DNA of 22,626 nucleotides from an uncultured Sutterella sp. (GCA_905206345.1 CAJLGW010000022.1:1-22626), one strand, 5' to 3'; shown: positions 14,336 through 22,626, numbered from the stretch's first letter. The notes: generated by a model from the sequence alone, not told the origin. Numbers and translations: made by a program.

Positions 14336-16969
14336 TTAGTTCGCAACGATGTTCACGAGCTTCTTGGGCACAATGATGATCTTACGAACGGTCTTGCCTT
14401 CCGTGAACTTCATCACGTTTTCGTTTGCCAAGGCAGCGGCTTCAATCGTTGCCTTATCGGCGCAAGCTGCGACCGTTACTTGACCACGAAGTTTACCGTT
14501 GACTTGAACGACAAGCGTCATTTCGTCAGCAACCAATGCGTTTTGGTCAACTTCAGGCCAAGCCGTATCCAAAATCGTACCTAACTCAGCTTCGTAGCCC
14601 AAGTCAATCCACAATTGCGTCGTGATGTGCGGAGCAATCGGGTAAAGGACGCGAATCAAAATAGAGAGGCATTCCTTCATGACGGCCTTGCTTTCAGCAG
14701 ACTCGTCCCACTTGACCGTTTCAAGTGTATTGAGCATCTTCATCGTGGCTGACACAACGGTGTTGTATTGCATACGATCGATGTCGCTCGTGGCTTGCTT
14801 TAAGGCTTGATGCATTTCCATGCGGCAGGCCTTGAGTTCTGCGGTCAATTGAGCGGGCATTGCACCGGCAGACTTAATGGCAGCTTCGTGATTAAAGCCA
14901 AAGTTCCAGAGGCGACGCAAGAAACGGAACGTCCCTTCGGCACCGGAATTGCTCCAAGCTGCGGATTGATCTGGGGGACCTGCGAACATCACAAAACTGC
15001 GAGCTGTATCGGCACCGTACTTATTGATAATGTCCTTAGGTTCAACGACGTTGTTCTTTGACTTACTCATCTTTTCAACGCCGCCCATCGTGACAGGCAA
15101 GCCGTCTTCCTTGGCAACGGCCTTAATCGGACGGGCCTTTTCGTCGTAAGAAATTTCAACCTCATCCGGGTAGTACCAACGCTTCTTGCCATCGGGCAAT
15201 TGGCGATAGTAGCACTCTGCCGTCAACATCCCTTGCGTAAAGAGGCGCTTAAACGGTTCGTCAAACTTCACAAGACCCAAGTCACGCATGACCTTCGTCC
15301 AGAAGCGAGCGTAGAGTAAGTGCATCACGGCGTGTTCAATACCGCCGATGTATTGGTCAACCGGAGCCCAGTAGTCGTTGCGTTCATCGACCATGGCCGT
15401 GTCGCAATCGGGCGAGCAATAACGCATGAAGTACCAAGAGGAGTCCACGAAGGTGTCCATCGTATCGGTTTCACGCTTAGCATCTGCGCCACAAACCGGG
15501 CACTTGCAGTTTAAGAATTCTTCACACTTATTTAAGGGGTTACCAGAACCATCGGGTACGAGGTTTGTGGGCAACACGACCGGAAGATCTTTTTCCGGAA
15601 CGGGAACCGGACCGCAGTGCGGGCAGTTGATGATCGGAATCGGCGTACCCCAGTAGCGTTGGCGGCTGATGCCCCAGTCACGGATACGGAATTGGGTCTT
15701 CTTTTCGCCCAAATTCTTAGCAGCCAATGCATCGGCAATCTTTTCAATGCCGTCATGAACGGTCAAGCCGTCAAATTCACCGGAGTTGACCAAGCGAGAG
15801 CTATCGCTCTTATCAGCATACCAATCTTCCCAAGCGTCCGTGGAGTAGGTCTTGCCTTCCATACCGATGACTTGACGGATTTCAATACCGTACTTCTTCG
15901 CAAAAGCAAAGTCACGTTCGTCATGAGCCGGCACACCCATCACGGCACCTTCACCGTAGCTCATCAAGACGTAGTTACCGATCCAAACCGGAACGTCAGC
16001 ACCCGTGATCGGATGGCGAACACAGAAGCCGGTCGGCACACCTTCTTTTTCCTTCGTGGCCAAATCGGCTTCGCTCACACCGCCCTTGGCGCATTCTTCA
16101 ATAAAGGCCGTGAGCTTTTCATTACCTTCGGCCAAACGCTTAGCCAACGGGTGTTCGGCAGCGATAGCAACAAAGGTCACACCCAATAACGTATCGGCAC
16201 GGGTCGTAAAGACGCGAAGTTCTTTTTCTTCACCGTCAATCGTGTAGGGGAAGGACAAACGCACACCGGTGGACTTACCAATCCAGTGCGATTGCATGCT
16301 ACGAACTTGATCAGGCCAGCCCGTCAATTGGTCAAGGTCATTTAAGAGTTCGTCAGCGTATTGCGTGATACCCAAGTAGTAACCCGGAATTTCGCGCTTT
16401 TCAACGATGGCACCAGAGCGCCAGCCACGGCCATCGACGACTTGTTCGTTAGCCAACACCGTCATGTCAACCGGGTCCCAGTTCACGATTTGGGTCTTAC
16501 GGTAGCAGACACCCTTTTCGAGCATCTTCAAGAAAATCCATTGGTTCCAACGGTAGTATTCCGGCGTGCACGTAGCGATTTCGCGAGACCAGTCAAATGC
16601 CAAACCCAAAGGCTTCATTTGGTTTTTCATTTCGGCAATGTTGTTGAAAGTCCAAGCGGCCGGTGCAATGCCGTGGTTAATAGCGGCATTTTCAGCCGGC
16701 AAACCGAAAGCGTCCCAACCCATCGGCGTCATGACGTTGTAGCCCTTCATGCGAAGGTAGCGGTACATCACGTCATTTAAGGTGTAATTACGAACGTGGC
16801 CCATGTGAAGCTTACCGCTCGGGTAGGGCAACATGGACAAAACATAGAACTTCGGTTTTTCTTTGCCTTGGGCGTCTACGGCATGCTCTGTTGCATGGTA
16901 AACGTCACCTTCTTGCCAGGCCTTTTGAACATCGACTTCAACGGTCTGCGGAGAATACGTGTCACGCAT
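14336..16969 (-). CDS. leuS: Leucyl-tRNA synthetase
   Basis: An 877-residue class Ia aminoacyl-tRNA synthetase that charges tRNA-Leu. Signature HMGH is at 55-58 after LPYPSGKL, and KMSKS is at 633-637. The editing CP1 domain has the threonine-rich TTRADT (255-260) and HDERD (349-353), so post-transfer editing should be active. A zinc-binding cysteine cluster lies around 449-493. The length is typical of bacterial LeuRS. The start at 16969 is supported by alignment of MRDTYSPQTVE to the family, with a weak GGGA upstream. A possible -10 box lies at 17021-17026. The gene ends in its own terminator before lptE. Confidence 0.97.
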   Translation of the reverse strand: MRDTYSPQTVEVDVQKAWQEGDVYHATEHAVDAQGKEKPKFYVLSMLPYPSGKLHMGHVRNYTLNDVMYRYLRMKGYNVMTPMGWDAFGLPAENAAINHGIAPAAWTFNNIAEMKNQMKPLGLAFDWSREIATCTPEYYRWNQWIFLKMLEKGVCYRKTQIVNWDPVDMTVLANEQVVDGRGWRSGAIVEKREIPGYYLGITQYADELLNDLDQLTGWPDQVRSMQSHWIGKSTGVRLSFPYTIDGEEKELRVFTTRADTLLGVTFVAIAAEHPLAKRLAEGNEKLTAFIEECAKGGVSEADLATKEKEGVPTGFCVRHPITGADVPVWIGNYVLMSYGEGAVMGVPAHDERDFAFAKKYGIEIRQVIGMEGKTYSTDAWEDWYADKSDSSRLVNSGEFDGLTVHDGIEKIADALAAKNLGEKKTQFRIRDWGISRQRYWGTPIPIINCPHCGPVPVPEKDLPVVLPTNLVPDGSGNPLNKCEEFLNCKCPVCGADAKRETDTMDTFVDSSWYFMRYCSPDCDTAMVDERNDYWAPVDQYIGGIEHAVMHLLYARFWTKVMRDLGLVKFDEPFKRLFTQGMLTAECYYRQLPDGKKRWYYPDEVEISYDEKARPIKAVAKEDGLPVTMGGVEKMSKSKNNVVEPKDIINKYGADTARSFVMFAGPPDQSAAWSNSGAEGTFRFLRRLWNFGFNHEAAIKSAGAMPAQLTAELKACRMEMHQALKQATSDIDRMQYNTVVSATMKMLNTLETVKWDESAESKAVMKECLSILIRVLYPIAPHITTQLWIDLGYEAELGTILDTAWPEVDQNALVADEMTLVVQVNGKLRGQVTVAACADKATIEAAALANENVMKFTEGKTVRKIIIVPKKLVNIVAN

Positions 16970-17020
16970 AAAGTAATCCCATCTTTGTTTATTAAATGGT
17001 TAATAGAAAAATAATTTATC

Positions 17021-17026
17021 AGTATA
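17021..17026 (-). promoter_or_regulatory. Possible -10 box for leuS
   Basis: TATACT on the minus strand, about 52 bases upstream of the leuS start. A -35 match is poor. The region 16970-17130 is very AT-rich and holds no gene. Confidence 0.35.
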
Positions 17027-17132
17027 GCGGTTTTAGCGACGCTAGAAATAATGATTTCTATGGATTTGCGCCTATATTTGGCAAGGATGCAACGCACTCC
17101 GAGGCTAATTTGAAATTTTTTGAAGAAAATAT

Positions 17133-17159
17133 TTGACAAGTCATGAAAAACTCTATAAT
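17133..17159 (+). promoter_or_regulatory. Promoter of the initiator tRNA gene
   Basis: Consensus TTGACA (17133-17138) and TATAAT (17154-17159), separated by 15 bases, 1-2 bases shorter than optimal. The tRNA begins 20 bases after the -10 box, which fits a short 5' leader. Confidence 0.85.
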
Positions 17160-17178
17160 ATTCCAAGTCTTCGTTGAT

Positions 17179-17260
<82 letters not shown>

Positions 17261-17266
17261 CTTGAG

Positions 17267-17288
17267 AATCGCCTTTCGGCGATTTTTT
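17267..17288 (+). terminator. Terminator of tRNA-fMet
   Basis: A 7-bp stem AATCGCC/GGCGATT with a TTTC loop and a T run on the plus strand only, 11 bases after the tRNA. It also lies 24 bases past the stop of the convergent alaX-like gene. Confidence 0.9.
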
Positions 17289-17311
17289 CGTTTCTGCGCC
17301 TCAATTTTGTA

Positions 17312-17950
17312 TCAATTCTCCAAGTAAATCTCGATACGCTCTTTGCCTTTGCCAGTATTGACGCGTTTTAAATGAAGTTTTCCAATTTCTCCCGTGCGCC
17401 TTAGGTGAGTGCCTCCGCAAGAGACTTTTGCAAAACCGTCGATTTCCCAAAAACGTCGCTCGTTTGTTTCGTCGCTAAAGTCACTGATAATGGGTAAGTC
17501 AGCAGCAATTAAGTCATTAGCTTCGTTTTCTAAAAGGGAAAACGCCTTGGAAATGTTTTCTCCCCACACAAAATCAATGCGAGACTTATCTTCGGCAATG
17601 TGCGCGCCAATTTTTTCAATACCGGTTAAATGTTTGTAGGCCAATTCCAAAATGATTTCTGCGGCAAAGTGCAAACGCATGAGTTTGTAGCGTCGCGTCC
17701 AGTTAATTTGAACTTTTACCTCGTCACCTGCTTTAAGGCTTGGGTTGCCATCAAGAGCGTAGACAATGTCTTTGTCTTGCACTTGTGCCTCTAACACTCG
17801 AAAGCCCCCAATCGTACCAGCATCGCTTTCTTGTCCGCCCGAGAAGGCAAAAAAGATCGTTTCTTTCAGCGTCACTTTGTTGGCATTAACAGAAGCAATG
17901 TGCGTAGTGAGTTCTGTTTGGTAAGGATCTTTCCAAAAAAGTTTTTCCAT
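17312..17950 (-). CDS. AlaX-type alanyl-tRNA editing protein
   Basis: A 212-residue free-standing relative of the AlaRS editing domain, expected to hydrolyse Ser- or Gly-mischarged tRNA-Ala. The beta-barrel part includes FAFSGGQESDAGTI (35-48). The zinc site is partly visible: His94 in RLHFAAE, and Cys178 and His182 in SCGGTH. The usual HxxxH has Glu98 instead of the second His. This may be a subfamily trait, as the rest is intact. It starts at ATG 17950 with no clear Shine-Dalgarno sequence. It converges with tRNA-fMet and diverges from the small repeat-protein gene. The family is sure. The amino acid specificity is not. Confidence 0.85.
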   Translation of the reverse strand: MEKLFWKDPYQTELTTHIASVNANKVTLKETIFFAFSGGQESDAGTIGGFRVLEAQVQDKDIVYALDGNPSLKAGDEVKVQINWTRRYKLMRLHFAAEIILELAYKHLTGIEKIGAHIAEDKSRIDFVWGENISKAFSLLENEANDLIAADLPIISDFSDETNERRFWEIDGFAKVSCGGTHLRRTGEIGKLHLKRVNTGKGKERIEIYLEN

Positions 17951-18069
17951 GGTTCAAATGATTCAAAAACTGAAGGATGTGTTGGCATTATTGTTTTTGG
18001 CAATCGGGGATGGACAAAAAGTTCGATTGATTAAAAATTGTAGAGAAGTCTCAGTAAGGAGATACAACA

Positions 18070-18267
18070 ATGGCAGAAAAAATTTTGCGTGACACGTATG
18101 CCCGTCCCATCGGCTCCATTCAAGTCGACTCCCGAGGTGTGCAAACGTTGCGTGACGTTAGAGGACGCGTCAAAGGGATTTACGATCCGCAACGCGATGT
18201 GACGATGGAACCCAACGTTCGCATCTATGGGTGGGGCAATTTGCTCATGATGCTGTTAAACGATTAA
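18070..18267 (+). CDS. Small repeat protein of unknown function
   Basis: A 65-residue basic protein with AAGGAG 9-10 bases before the ATG and a terminator after it, so it is very likely a real gene with its own unit. I do not recognise a named family. A unit of about 21 residues recurs: RDTYARPIG (7-15), RDVRGRVKG (28-36) and a diverged PNVRIYG (48-54). Between them are IQVDSRGVQT and IYDPQRDVT. The pattern (turn, short beta strand, Asp-x-Arg turn) suggests a small tandem beta-hairpin fold. There is no signal peptide and no clear membrane helix. The C-terminus (NLLMMLL) is hydrophobic. The neighbours are unrelated, so they give no function. Confidence 0.75.
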   Translation: MAEKILRDTYARPIGSIQVDSRGVQTLRDVRGRVKGIYDPQRDVTMEPNVRIYGWGNLLMMLLND

Positions 18268-18290
18268 CGCTTTTTGTTGTCATCTCAGGT

Positions 18291-18325
18291 AAAAAAGTCG
18301 CAGGCGGTGTCTAGCGACTTTTTTT
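18291..18325 (+). terminator. Terminator of the small repeat-protein gene
   Basis: AAAAAAGTCGC pairs with GCGACTTTTTT around a 12-base loop, giving a GC core with A and T tracts. It lies 23 bases after the stop codon. Confidence 0.85.
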
Positions 18326-18407
18326 CTTTGCTAGTGCGAAATGCTAAAGACATTTGTTCCCGAGTAGCTGATAATTAGAAAAAAGCCAATCTGTCAGGAA
18401 ATGAGTA

Positions 18408-18956
18408 ATGTTAGAAACACCACTTTACCGTTATTGCCCGATGTGCGGTCAAGAGCTTGTAACGAAACGCCCTCAAGCAGATAATCGCTTGCGTCAGATG
18501 TGTGAGCATTGCGGTTTTATTCGTTACGTCAACCCCTTACCCATTGTGGGAACCGTGCCGATTTTGGATGCGAAAGTGTTGTTGTGCCGTCGGGCCATTG
18601 AGCCGAGAAAGGGCTTTTGGACGTTGCCTGCGGGTTTCATGGAAGGCTATGAAACGCTAAAAGAAGGGGCCGCCCGCGAAACATTGGAAGAAACGGGTGA
18701 AGAAGTTAAAGTGGGTGATCTATTGACCATCATTGATGTGCCCGATGCCAATCAGGTGCATTTTTTCTTTAGAGCAGAACTTCAAGACATCAATGGAGTG
18801 CCGGGTGAAGAAACGCTGGAGCAACGACTTTTCTCTGAAGAGGAAATCCCTTGGGATATGTTGAGTTTTACAACCGTCAAGACGACGCTGCGTCATTATT
18901 TTGACGATTTTCACGCAGGAAAATTTGAACTTCATACGTACAAACTCTCAAAGTGA
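18408..18956 (+). CDS. Nudix hydrolase with N-terminal zinc ribbon
   Basis: A 182-residue protein. A zinc ribbon is formed by Cys10, Cys13, Cys32 and Cys35, followed by a Nudix domain whose signature runs from Gly76 through Glu82 and Arg90-Glu91 to Glu94, Glu95 and Gly97, all key residues being present. Such proteins hydrolyse nucleoside diphosphates linked to another group. The zinc ribbon plus Nudix layout recalls NudC (NADH pyrophosphatase) and the ADP-ribose pyrophosphatase group, but the NudC-specific SQPWPFP-type sequence is not seen, so the substrate is open. ATG 18408 is chosen because AGGAA lies 7 bases upstream. It may be read together with pyrD, 78 bases downstream, though a possible promoter lies between. 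Confidence 0.9.
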   Translation: MLETPLYRYCPMCGQELVTKRPQADNRLRQMCEHCGFIRYVNPLPIVGTVPILDAKVLLCRRAIEPRKGFWTLPAGFMEGYETLKEGAARETLEETGEEVKVGDLLTIIDVPDANQVHFFFRAELQDINGVPGEETLEQRLFSEEEIPWDMLSFTTVKTTLRHYFDDFHAGKFELHTYKLSK

Positions 18957-18968
18957 GCAAGGCTTTGA

Positions 18969-19000
18969 TAAAATACTCAAGTTAAGGTCAACTCTGACCT
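18969..19000 (+). promoter_or_regulatory. Possible pyrD promoter and inverted repeat
   Basis: A TAAAAT hexamer (18969-18974) is followed by a perfect inverted repeat AGGTCA-ACTC-TGACCT (18985-19000), placed about where transcription would start and 35 bases before pyrD. It could be an operator, a short leader hairpin or chance. No matching -35 box is obvious. Confidence 0.3.
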
Positions 19001-19034
19001 ATTTACTGATTAAAGAAAAAAGAGACGAAAAATC

Positions 19035-20117
19035 ATGTCTATGCTCTACTCTATCGCTCGTCGTTGCTTATTCGCAATGGATCCTGAAACGGCTCACCAT
19101 GTCATCATGGCTAATCTTGATTGGGCTGTGAATCTTGGTGTCACCAAACTCGTCACCCGCGATCCGGTGGAAGATCCCATTGAAGTGATGGGCTTGCGTT
19201 TCCCCAACGTGGTGGGCTTGGCAGCCGGTATGGACAAGAACGGCGAACGCGTCAGCGCTTTCGGTGGTTTGGGTTTCGGTCACGTTGAAATCGGTACGAT
19301 TACGCCTAAGGCTCAACCGGGTAATCCGAAGCCGCGTCTTTTCCGTGTGATCCCTGCCGAAGGTGTGATTAATCGCATGGGCTTTAATAACCACGGTGTG
19401 GATGAAGTGTTGGGCGTTCACTTAAAGAGCGCAGCGGCATTCCGTAATCGTGGCGGTATCCTCGGTATCAACATCGGCAAGAATGCCGTGACGCCGATTG
19501 AAAACGCTGTTGATGACTACTTGATCAGCATGCGCAAGATTTATAACCACACGGACTACATCGCTATCAACATTTCTTCCCCGAACACGAAGAATTTGCG
19601 TAGCTTGCAAGCCGATGAAGAATTGGAAAAGCTCTTGAAGGCCATCACCGATGAACGCAAGCGCTTGATCGATGAAAACGACGGCAAGCGTGTGCCGATC
19701 GCTCTTAAGGTTGCTCCGGATTTGGAAAACGATGACATCCTCCGTATTTCTGACCAATTGGTCAATTACGGTATTGATGGCATCATCGCCACGAACACGA
19801 CGATTGCTCGCGACTCCATCCAAGGTTTGCCCAACTGCAACGAAACGGGTGGCTTATCTGGCAAACCCTTGCGTGAACGCTCTACCGAAGTGGTGGATTT
19901 GTTGTATCGTCACTTGCAAGAAACGATGCCGATCATTGCAAGCGGCGGTGTGATGACCGGTGCCGATGCGGTTGAAAAGATGCAAGCCGGCGCTAAGTTG
20001 GTGCAATTGTTCACGGGCTTTATCTACTACGGTCCGGTTTTAGTGCCTGATTGTGTGGACGCTGTTGCCCAATGGCGTAAAACGCAAACGGGTTCTGTGA
20101 AGTCTTTGCGCCCGTAA
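19035..20117 (+). CDS. pyrD: Dihydroorotate dehydrogenase (quinone), class 2
   Basis: A 360-residue FMN enzyme at the inner membrane that oxidises dihydroorotate to orotate with quinone, the fourth step of pyrimidine synthesis. The N-terminal helical segment (about 1-40, MLYSIARRCLFAMDPETAHH) is the membrane-binding extension of class 2 enzymes. GLAAGMDKNG (61-70) binds FMN. NISSPNT (179-185) contains Ser182, the catalytic base at the position of E. coli Ser175. Lys225 in ALKVAPDL and ASGG (302-305) complete the FMN site. The length is normal. The start has a weak upstream purine stretch. It is followed by a terminator. Confidence 0.96.
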   Translation: MSMLYSIARRCLFAMDPETAHHVIMANLDWAVNLGVTKLVTRDPVEDPIEVMGLRFPNVVGLAAGMDKNGERVSAFGGLGFGHVEIGTITPKAQPGNPKPRLFRVIPAEGVINRMGFNNHGVDEVLGVHLKSAAAFRNRGGILGINIGKNAVTPIENAVDDYLISMRKIYNHTDYIAINISSPNTKNLRSLQADEELEKLLKAITDERKRLIDENDGKRVPIALKVAPDLENDDILRISDQLVNYGIDGIIATNTTIARDSIQGLPNCNETGGLSGKPLRERSTEVVDLLYRHLQETMPIIASGGVMTGADAVEKMQAGAKLVQLFTGFIYYGPVLVPDCVDAVAQWRKTQTGSVKSLRP

Positions 20118-20143
20118 TCGCAAAACACTTCAATTAAGCAAAG

Positions 20144-20168
20144 AGGCGCTCCTTCGTGGGCGCCTTTT
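20144..20168 (+). terminator. Terminator of pyrD
   Basis: AGGCGCTC pairs with GGGCGCCT (8 bp, one G-U) around CTTCGT, then TTT. It lies 27 bases after the stop codon. Confidence 0.85.
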
Positions 20169-20262
20169 ACTTATATTGCGTAGTCGTAACAACTTTTTCG
20201 CACGAACTTCCCCTAATTGCACTACACTGAAAACATATGTAGAACATTTTTAGGGGATGTCT

Positions 20263-22332
20263 ATGCGTAAACTCATTATCGGAGTGACATCGGTTGCCGT
20301 TGTTGCCGTGGGTGGCATCTGGGCAGCTGCTGTGTACTTTTTAGACAGTAAAACGATTGCTCAGCAATTAAAGGTGGAGACGGCCAAACGTCTTAATCGA
20401 GAGTTGGTGTTTAACGGCCAACTTCAAACCAAGTTTTTCCCGAAGGTGCAGATTGTATTGCCTCCCACAACGCTGTCTTACGAAGGAAAGACCGAACCTC
20501 AATTTACGCTCACGGGAGCGAGCATTGGTGTCGCCCTTCTTCCCTTAATTAAGGGGGATATTCAATTTGATGCGGTCAGCATTGAAGGTTTAAAGGGCGT
20601 TGTGAACGCCAAACGCTTTACGCAAAAAGTTGATCAAAAGAAGTCCCAACCGGAAGAACCCAAAGAAGCTGCGCCCAAAGACGGTTCTTCATTTGTGAAG
20701 AATTTGAAAGTGGCAAGCGTCTCGATTCGTGACTGCGCATTAACGGTTTATGGTCTGCAGGATCAAATGGTGTATGCCGTCAGTCAATTGAATCTTGAAA
20801 CGGGAGAAATTGGCTTAGAAGGAACGACACCTGTGAAGTTCAGTACGAACTTTGCTGAAAAAACGCAAGGTTTGACCGGTAACTTGACGCTTCAAACGAC
20901 GGCCAAATATAACCTCAATACGCTGGATGTCACGTTAAGTGATATGAAGACCACCGTGCGTTTTAACCAAGATAAGACGGAAAACGAAATTGGTTTACAA
21001 GCCACGAAAGTGGCGTACTTAAAGCGTGACGTTGCTATCGATAAGTTAAGCCTCTTGGCGAACATGGGCAATGCCATGAATGTGGTCGTCTCGGCTGATC
21101 AATTTAAGACCGAGAATATGAACACATGGCATATGGCCAAGGTCAACGCTCAAGTTAAGCAAGGTGATGCACTTGCGGCAAACATCACAGGGAACTTTAC
21201 GGGTTCAGTGAAGGCGATGAGTGCAGCAAGCAACGATATCGCGGGCACGGTTGATACAGCGATCAACGGCATTAAAACGCAAATTCCGTTGGCCGGTAAA
21301 TTAAGTGCCTCTGTTTCTGAAGAGAAAGCCTCTGTGGCATTGCATGGGAAGTTTGACGGTAAAACGTGGACGGCCAACGCCAACGTTAAGAGCTTTAGGA
21401 AGCCTAATATCACGGGCAATGTTGATCTCGTGTCGCTGACGGTGGATAAGTGGTTGCCGAAGGAAACAACGAAGACGGCGGCTCTGAATTTTGCTCCTAT
21501 CTCTGAAGCTTTAGCCGATTCCGTTGAGCGCTTAACCGCTCTTTATTTGGCCAATGCCAATATCGGTATAAAAGTGGGCGAAGTACGATATAAGCAACTT
21601 CCGGTGACAGGCGTTGCTACAACAGTTCGTCTACAAGACAGCGTTTTAAGCCTTAACAATATGAAGGCTTCGCTATGTGATGGTACGATTAACGCCAATA
21701 TGGTGTTAGATGCCGGTCAAAACTGGTCGCTCACGCAAAGTGCCAACCGTATTAATGTGCAACGCTTGTTAAAGGGTTTGGAATTACCGGATCAATTAGC
21801 GGGTACGGTGCAAATGAATACGAAGTTAAGCGGTACGGGTTTGGATGAAACGGCTATAAAGAAGACCGCCAACGGTACGCTTAATGTCAAAGTCAATAAC
21901 GCAGTGCTCAAGGGATTCTCTTTGGAAAAGGTGGCGAAGGCCGTGCGTGATAAGAAGGTCACGGGTCTCATTATGACGCCTGAAGATCAAACGCAGTTTA
22001 GTGCAATGAACGCCACAGTAGTCGTAAACAATGGCAGATTGTCGGTTAAGAACTTGACGGGGCAAAGCGCCATTGCTGCCGTCAACGGTGCAGTCGATAT
22101 CGGGTTATTGGATAGCTCAATGATGGGTAAAGTCTCGGCAGTGCTTGCCACGAGCGTCGAAGGACGTCGCGTGACAGTACCAATTGCGATTGGTGGAACA
22201 GTATCGGCTCCCGCTTATGGCATTGACCTTGCTTCTGCTATTAAGGACAACTTAACGGCTGAAGTAAAAGAAAAGGGTCGTGCAAAACTCGAAGAAGGCA
22301 TCGGTAAGCTACTTAATCGCCTTAATCGTTGA
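20263..22332 (+). CDS. AsmA family protein
   Basis: A 689-residue envelope protein. It has an N-terminal membrane anchor (about 3-27) and a long, mostly beta-rich periplasmic part. The AsmA N-terminal pattern is clear: LKVETAKRLNRELVFNG, FFPKVQIVLPPTTLSY and VALLPLIKGDIQFDAVSIEGL. An acidic/Lys/Pro-rich linker lies at about 126-142. The AsmA C-terminal domain covers about 480-620 (NGTLNVKVNNAVLKGFSL). AsmA proteins are linked to outer-membrane assembly and are related to bridge-like lipid-transfer proteins. The exact cargo is unknown. The start is the ATG at 20263 because AGGGG (20252-20256) lies 6 bases upstream. The in-frame ATG at 20257 would touch that site. It is a single-gene unit between two terminators. 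Confidence 0.9.
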   Translation: MRKLIIGVTSVAVVAVGGIWAAAVYFLDSKTIAQQLKVETAKRLNRELVFNGQLQTKFFPKVQIVLPPTTLSYEGKTEPQFTLTGASIGVALLPLIKGDIQFDAVSIEGLKGVVNAKRFTQKVDQKKSQPEEPKEAAPKDGSSFVKNLKVASVSIRDCALTVYGLQDQMVYAVSQLNLETGEIGLEGTTPVKFSTNFAEKTQGLTGNLTLQTTAKYNLNTLDVTLSDMKTTVRFNQDKTENEIGLQATKVAYLKRDVAIDKLSLLANMGNAMNVVVSADQFKTENMNTWHMAKVNAQVKQGDALAANITGNFTGSVKAMSAASNDIAGTVDTAINGIKTQIPLAGKLSASVSEEKASVALHGKFDGKTWTANANVKSFRKPNITGNVDLVSLTVDKWLPKETTKTAALNFAPISEALADSVERLTALYLANANIGIKVGEVRYKQLPVTGVATTVRLQDSVLSLNNMKASLCDGTINANMVLDAGQNWSLTQSANRINVQRLLKGLELPDQLAGTVQMNTKLSGTGLDETAIKKTANGTLNVKVNNAVLKGFSLEKVAKAVRDKKVTGLIMTPEDQTQFSAMNATVVVNNGRLSVKNLTGQSAIAAVNGAVDIGLLDSSMMGKVSAVLATSVEGRRVTVPIAIGGTVSAPAYGIDLASAIKDNLTAEVKEKGRAKLEEGIGKLLNRLNR

Positions 22333-22353
22333 TTAATCATTAACCGTAAACCC

Positions 22354-22383
22354 AAAAGCGGAATTCGAAAGAGTTCCGCTTTT
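22354..22383 (+). terminator. Terminator of the AsmA-family gene
   Basis: AAAAGCGGAA pairs perfectly with TTCCGCTTTT around a 10-base loop, 21 bases after the stop codon. The A and T tracts make it usable in both directions. Confidence 0.9.
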
Positions 22384-22490
22384 AATATTTAAGAGTGATG
22401 CAGTGAGCGGTTGACAAGAATAGTCAAAAATTTTTTCTTTTAAATTCAATGAGGAAGATAAAAAACGTAGGCGTTTTTTGGAAAATGCAT

Positions 22491-22518
22491 TTGACAGAGG
22501 AAAAATTCTTCTTAAAAT
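22491..22518 (+). promoter_or_regulatory. Strong promoter near the window end
   Basis: TTGACA (22491-22496), 16-base spacer, TAAAAT (22513-22518). Downstream are two perfect hairpins, GTCTTCGCGAAGAC (22529-22542) and GCCTGA/TCAGGC (22543-22556), and then another TTGACA at 22610-22615 cut off by the window end. No ORF starts in the 240 bases after the AsmA-family gene. The tandem promoters and long hairpin leader suggest a stable-RNA operon or another strongly expressed gene just outside. Confidence 0.6.
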
Positions 22519-22626
22519 ACGCATTCCTGTCTTCGCGAAGACGCCTGAAATCAGGCCCATTGATGAAGATAGGGTCAAAAGTTAAATGAAAATAATTTTT
22601 CAATAACTCTTGACAAAACGAGATCG

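Noticed and set aside
22333..22578. An 81-codon minus-strand open frame at the window end
   Set aside because: It runs through the AsmA-family terminator and the strong plus-strand promoter, and its composition is that of AT-rich noncoding DNA.

Overview
The window looks like a chromosomal segment of a betaproteobacterium, most likely an order Burkholderiales gut lineage of the Sutterellaceae type. This rests on protein resemblance, the leuS-lptE-holA gene order, moderate base composition, and a fused HdrDE-like quinone-linked Fe-S oxidoreductase. The genus is inference. Almost everything is housekeeping, with one clearly foreign insertion.

Layout, left to right. A PAS-containing membrane sensor histidine kinase lies on the minus strand (64-2427). 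Next is a compact IS200/IS605-type element (about 2530-4081) with no transposase. It holds a structured RNA region that fits the HEARO/omega RNA family and an intact iscB gene, which encodes a RuvC-HNH RNA-guided nuclease of the family ancestral to Cas9. The right end of the element stops a few bases before the start codon of rpiA. Then come rpiA (plus) and yggX (minus), which converge on a shared perfect hairpin terminator. They are followed by the very long hrpA helicase gene and a membrane Fe-S oxidoreductase gene, both plus.

A 320-base gap (11182-11501) follows. It has several strong hairpins and an intrinsic terminator, and may encode a small RNA. Then comes a minus-strand block of leuS (with its own terminator), lptE, holA and an rlmL-like methyltransferase gene. 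lptE and holA overlap. A plus-strand initiator tRNA-fMet gene has its own promoter and terminator, and faces a minus-strand AlaX-type tRNA-editing gene. The rest is plus strand: a 65-residue repeat protein of unknown function, a zinc-ribbon Nudix hydrolase, pyrD and an AsmA-family gene. The last 240 bases have no gene but carry a strong promoter and hairpins, resembling the leader of a stable-RNA operon that would begin beyond the window.

The most interesting part is the IscB element. All expected catalytic residues are present, its ends carry related hairpins, and its insertion seems to have replaced the 5' leader of rpiA. A good Shine-Dalgarno sequence at the end of iscB would lie 9 unpaired bases from the rpiA start codon only if the right-end hairpin folds, which suggests a structure-bridged ribosome binding site.
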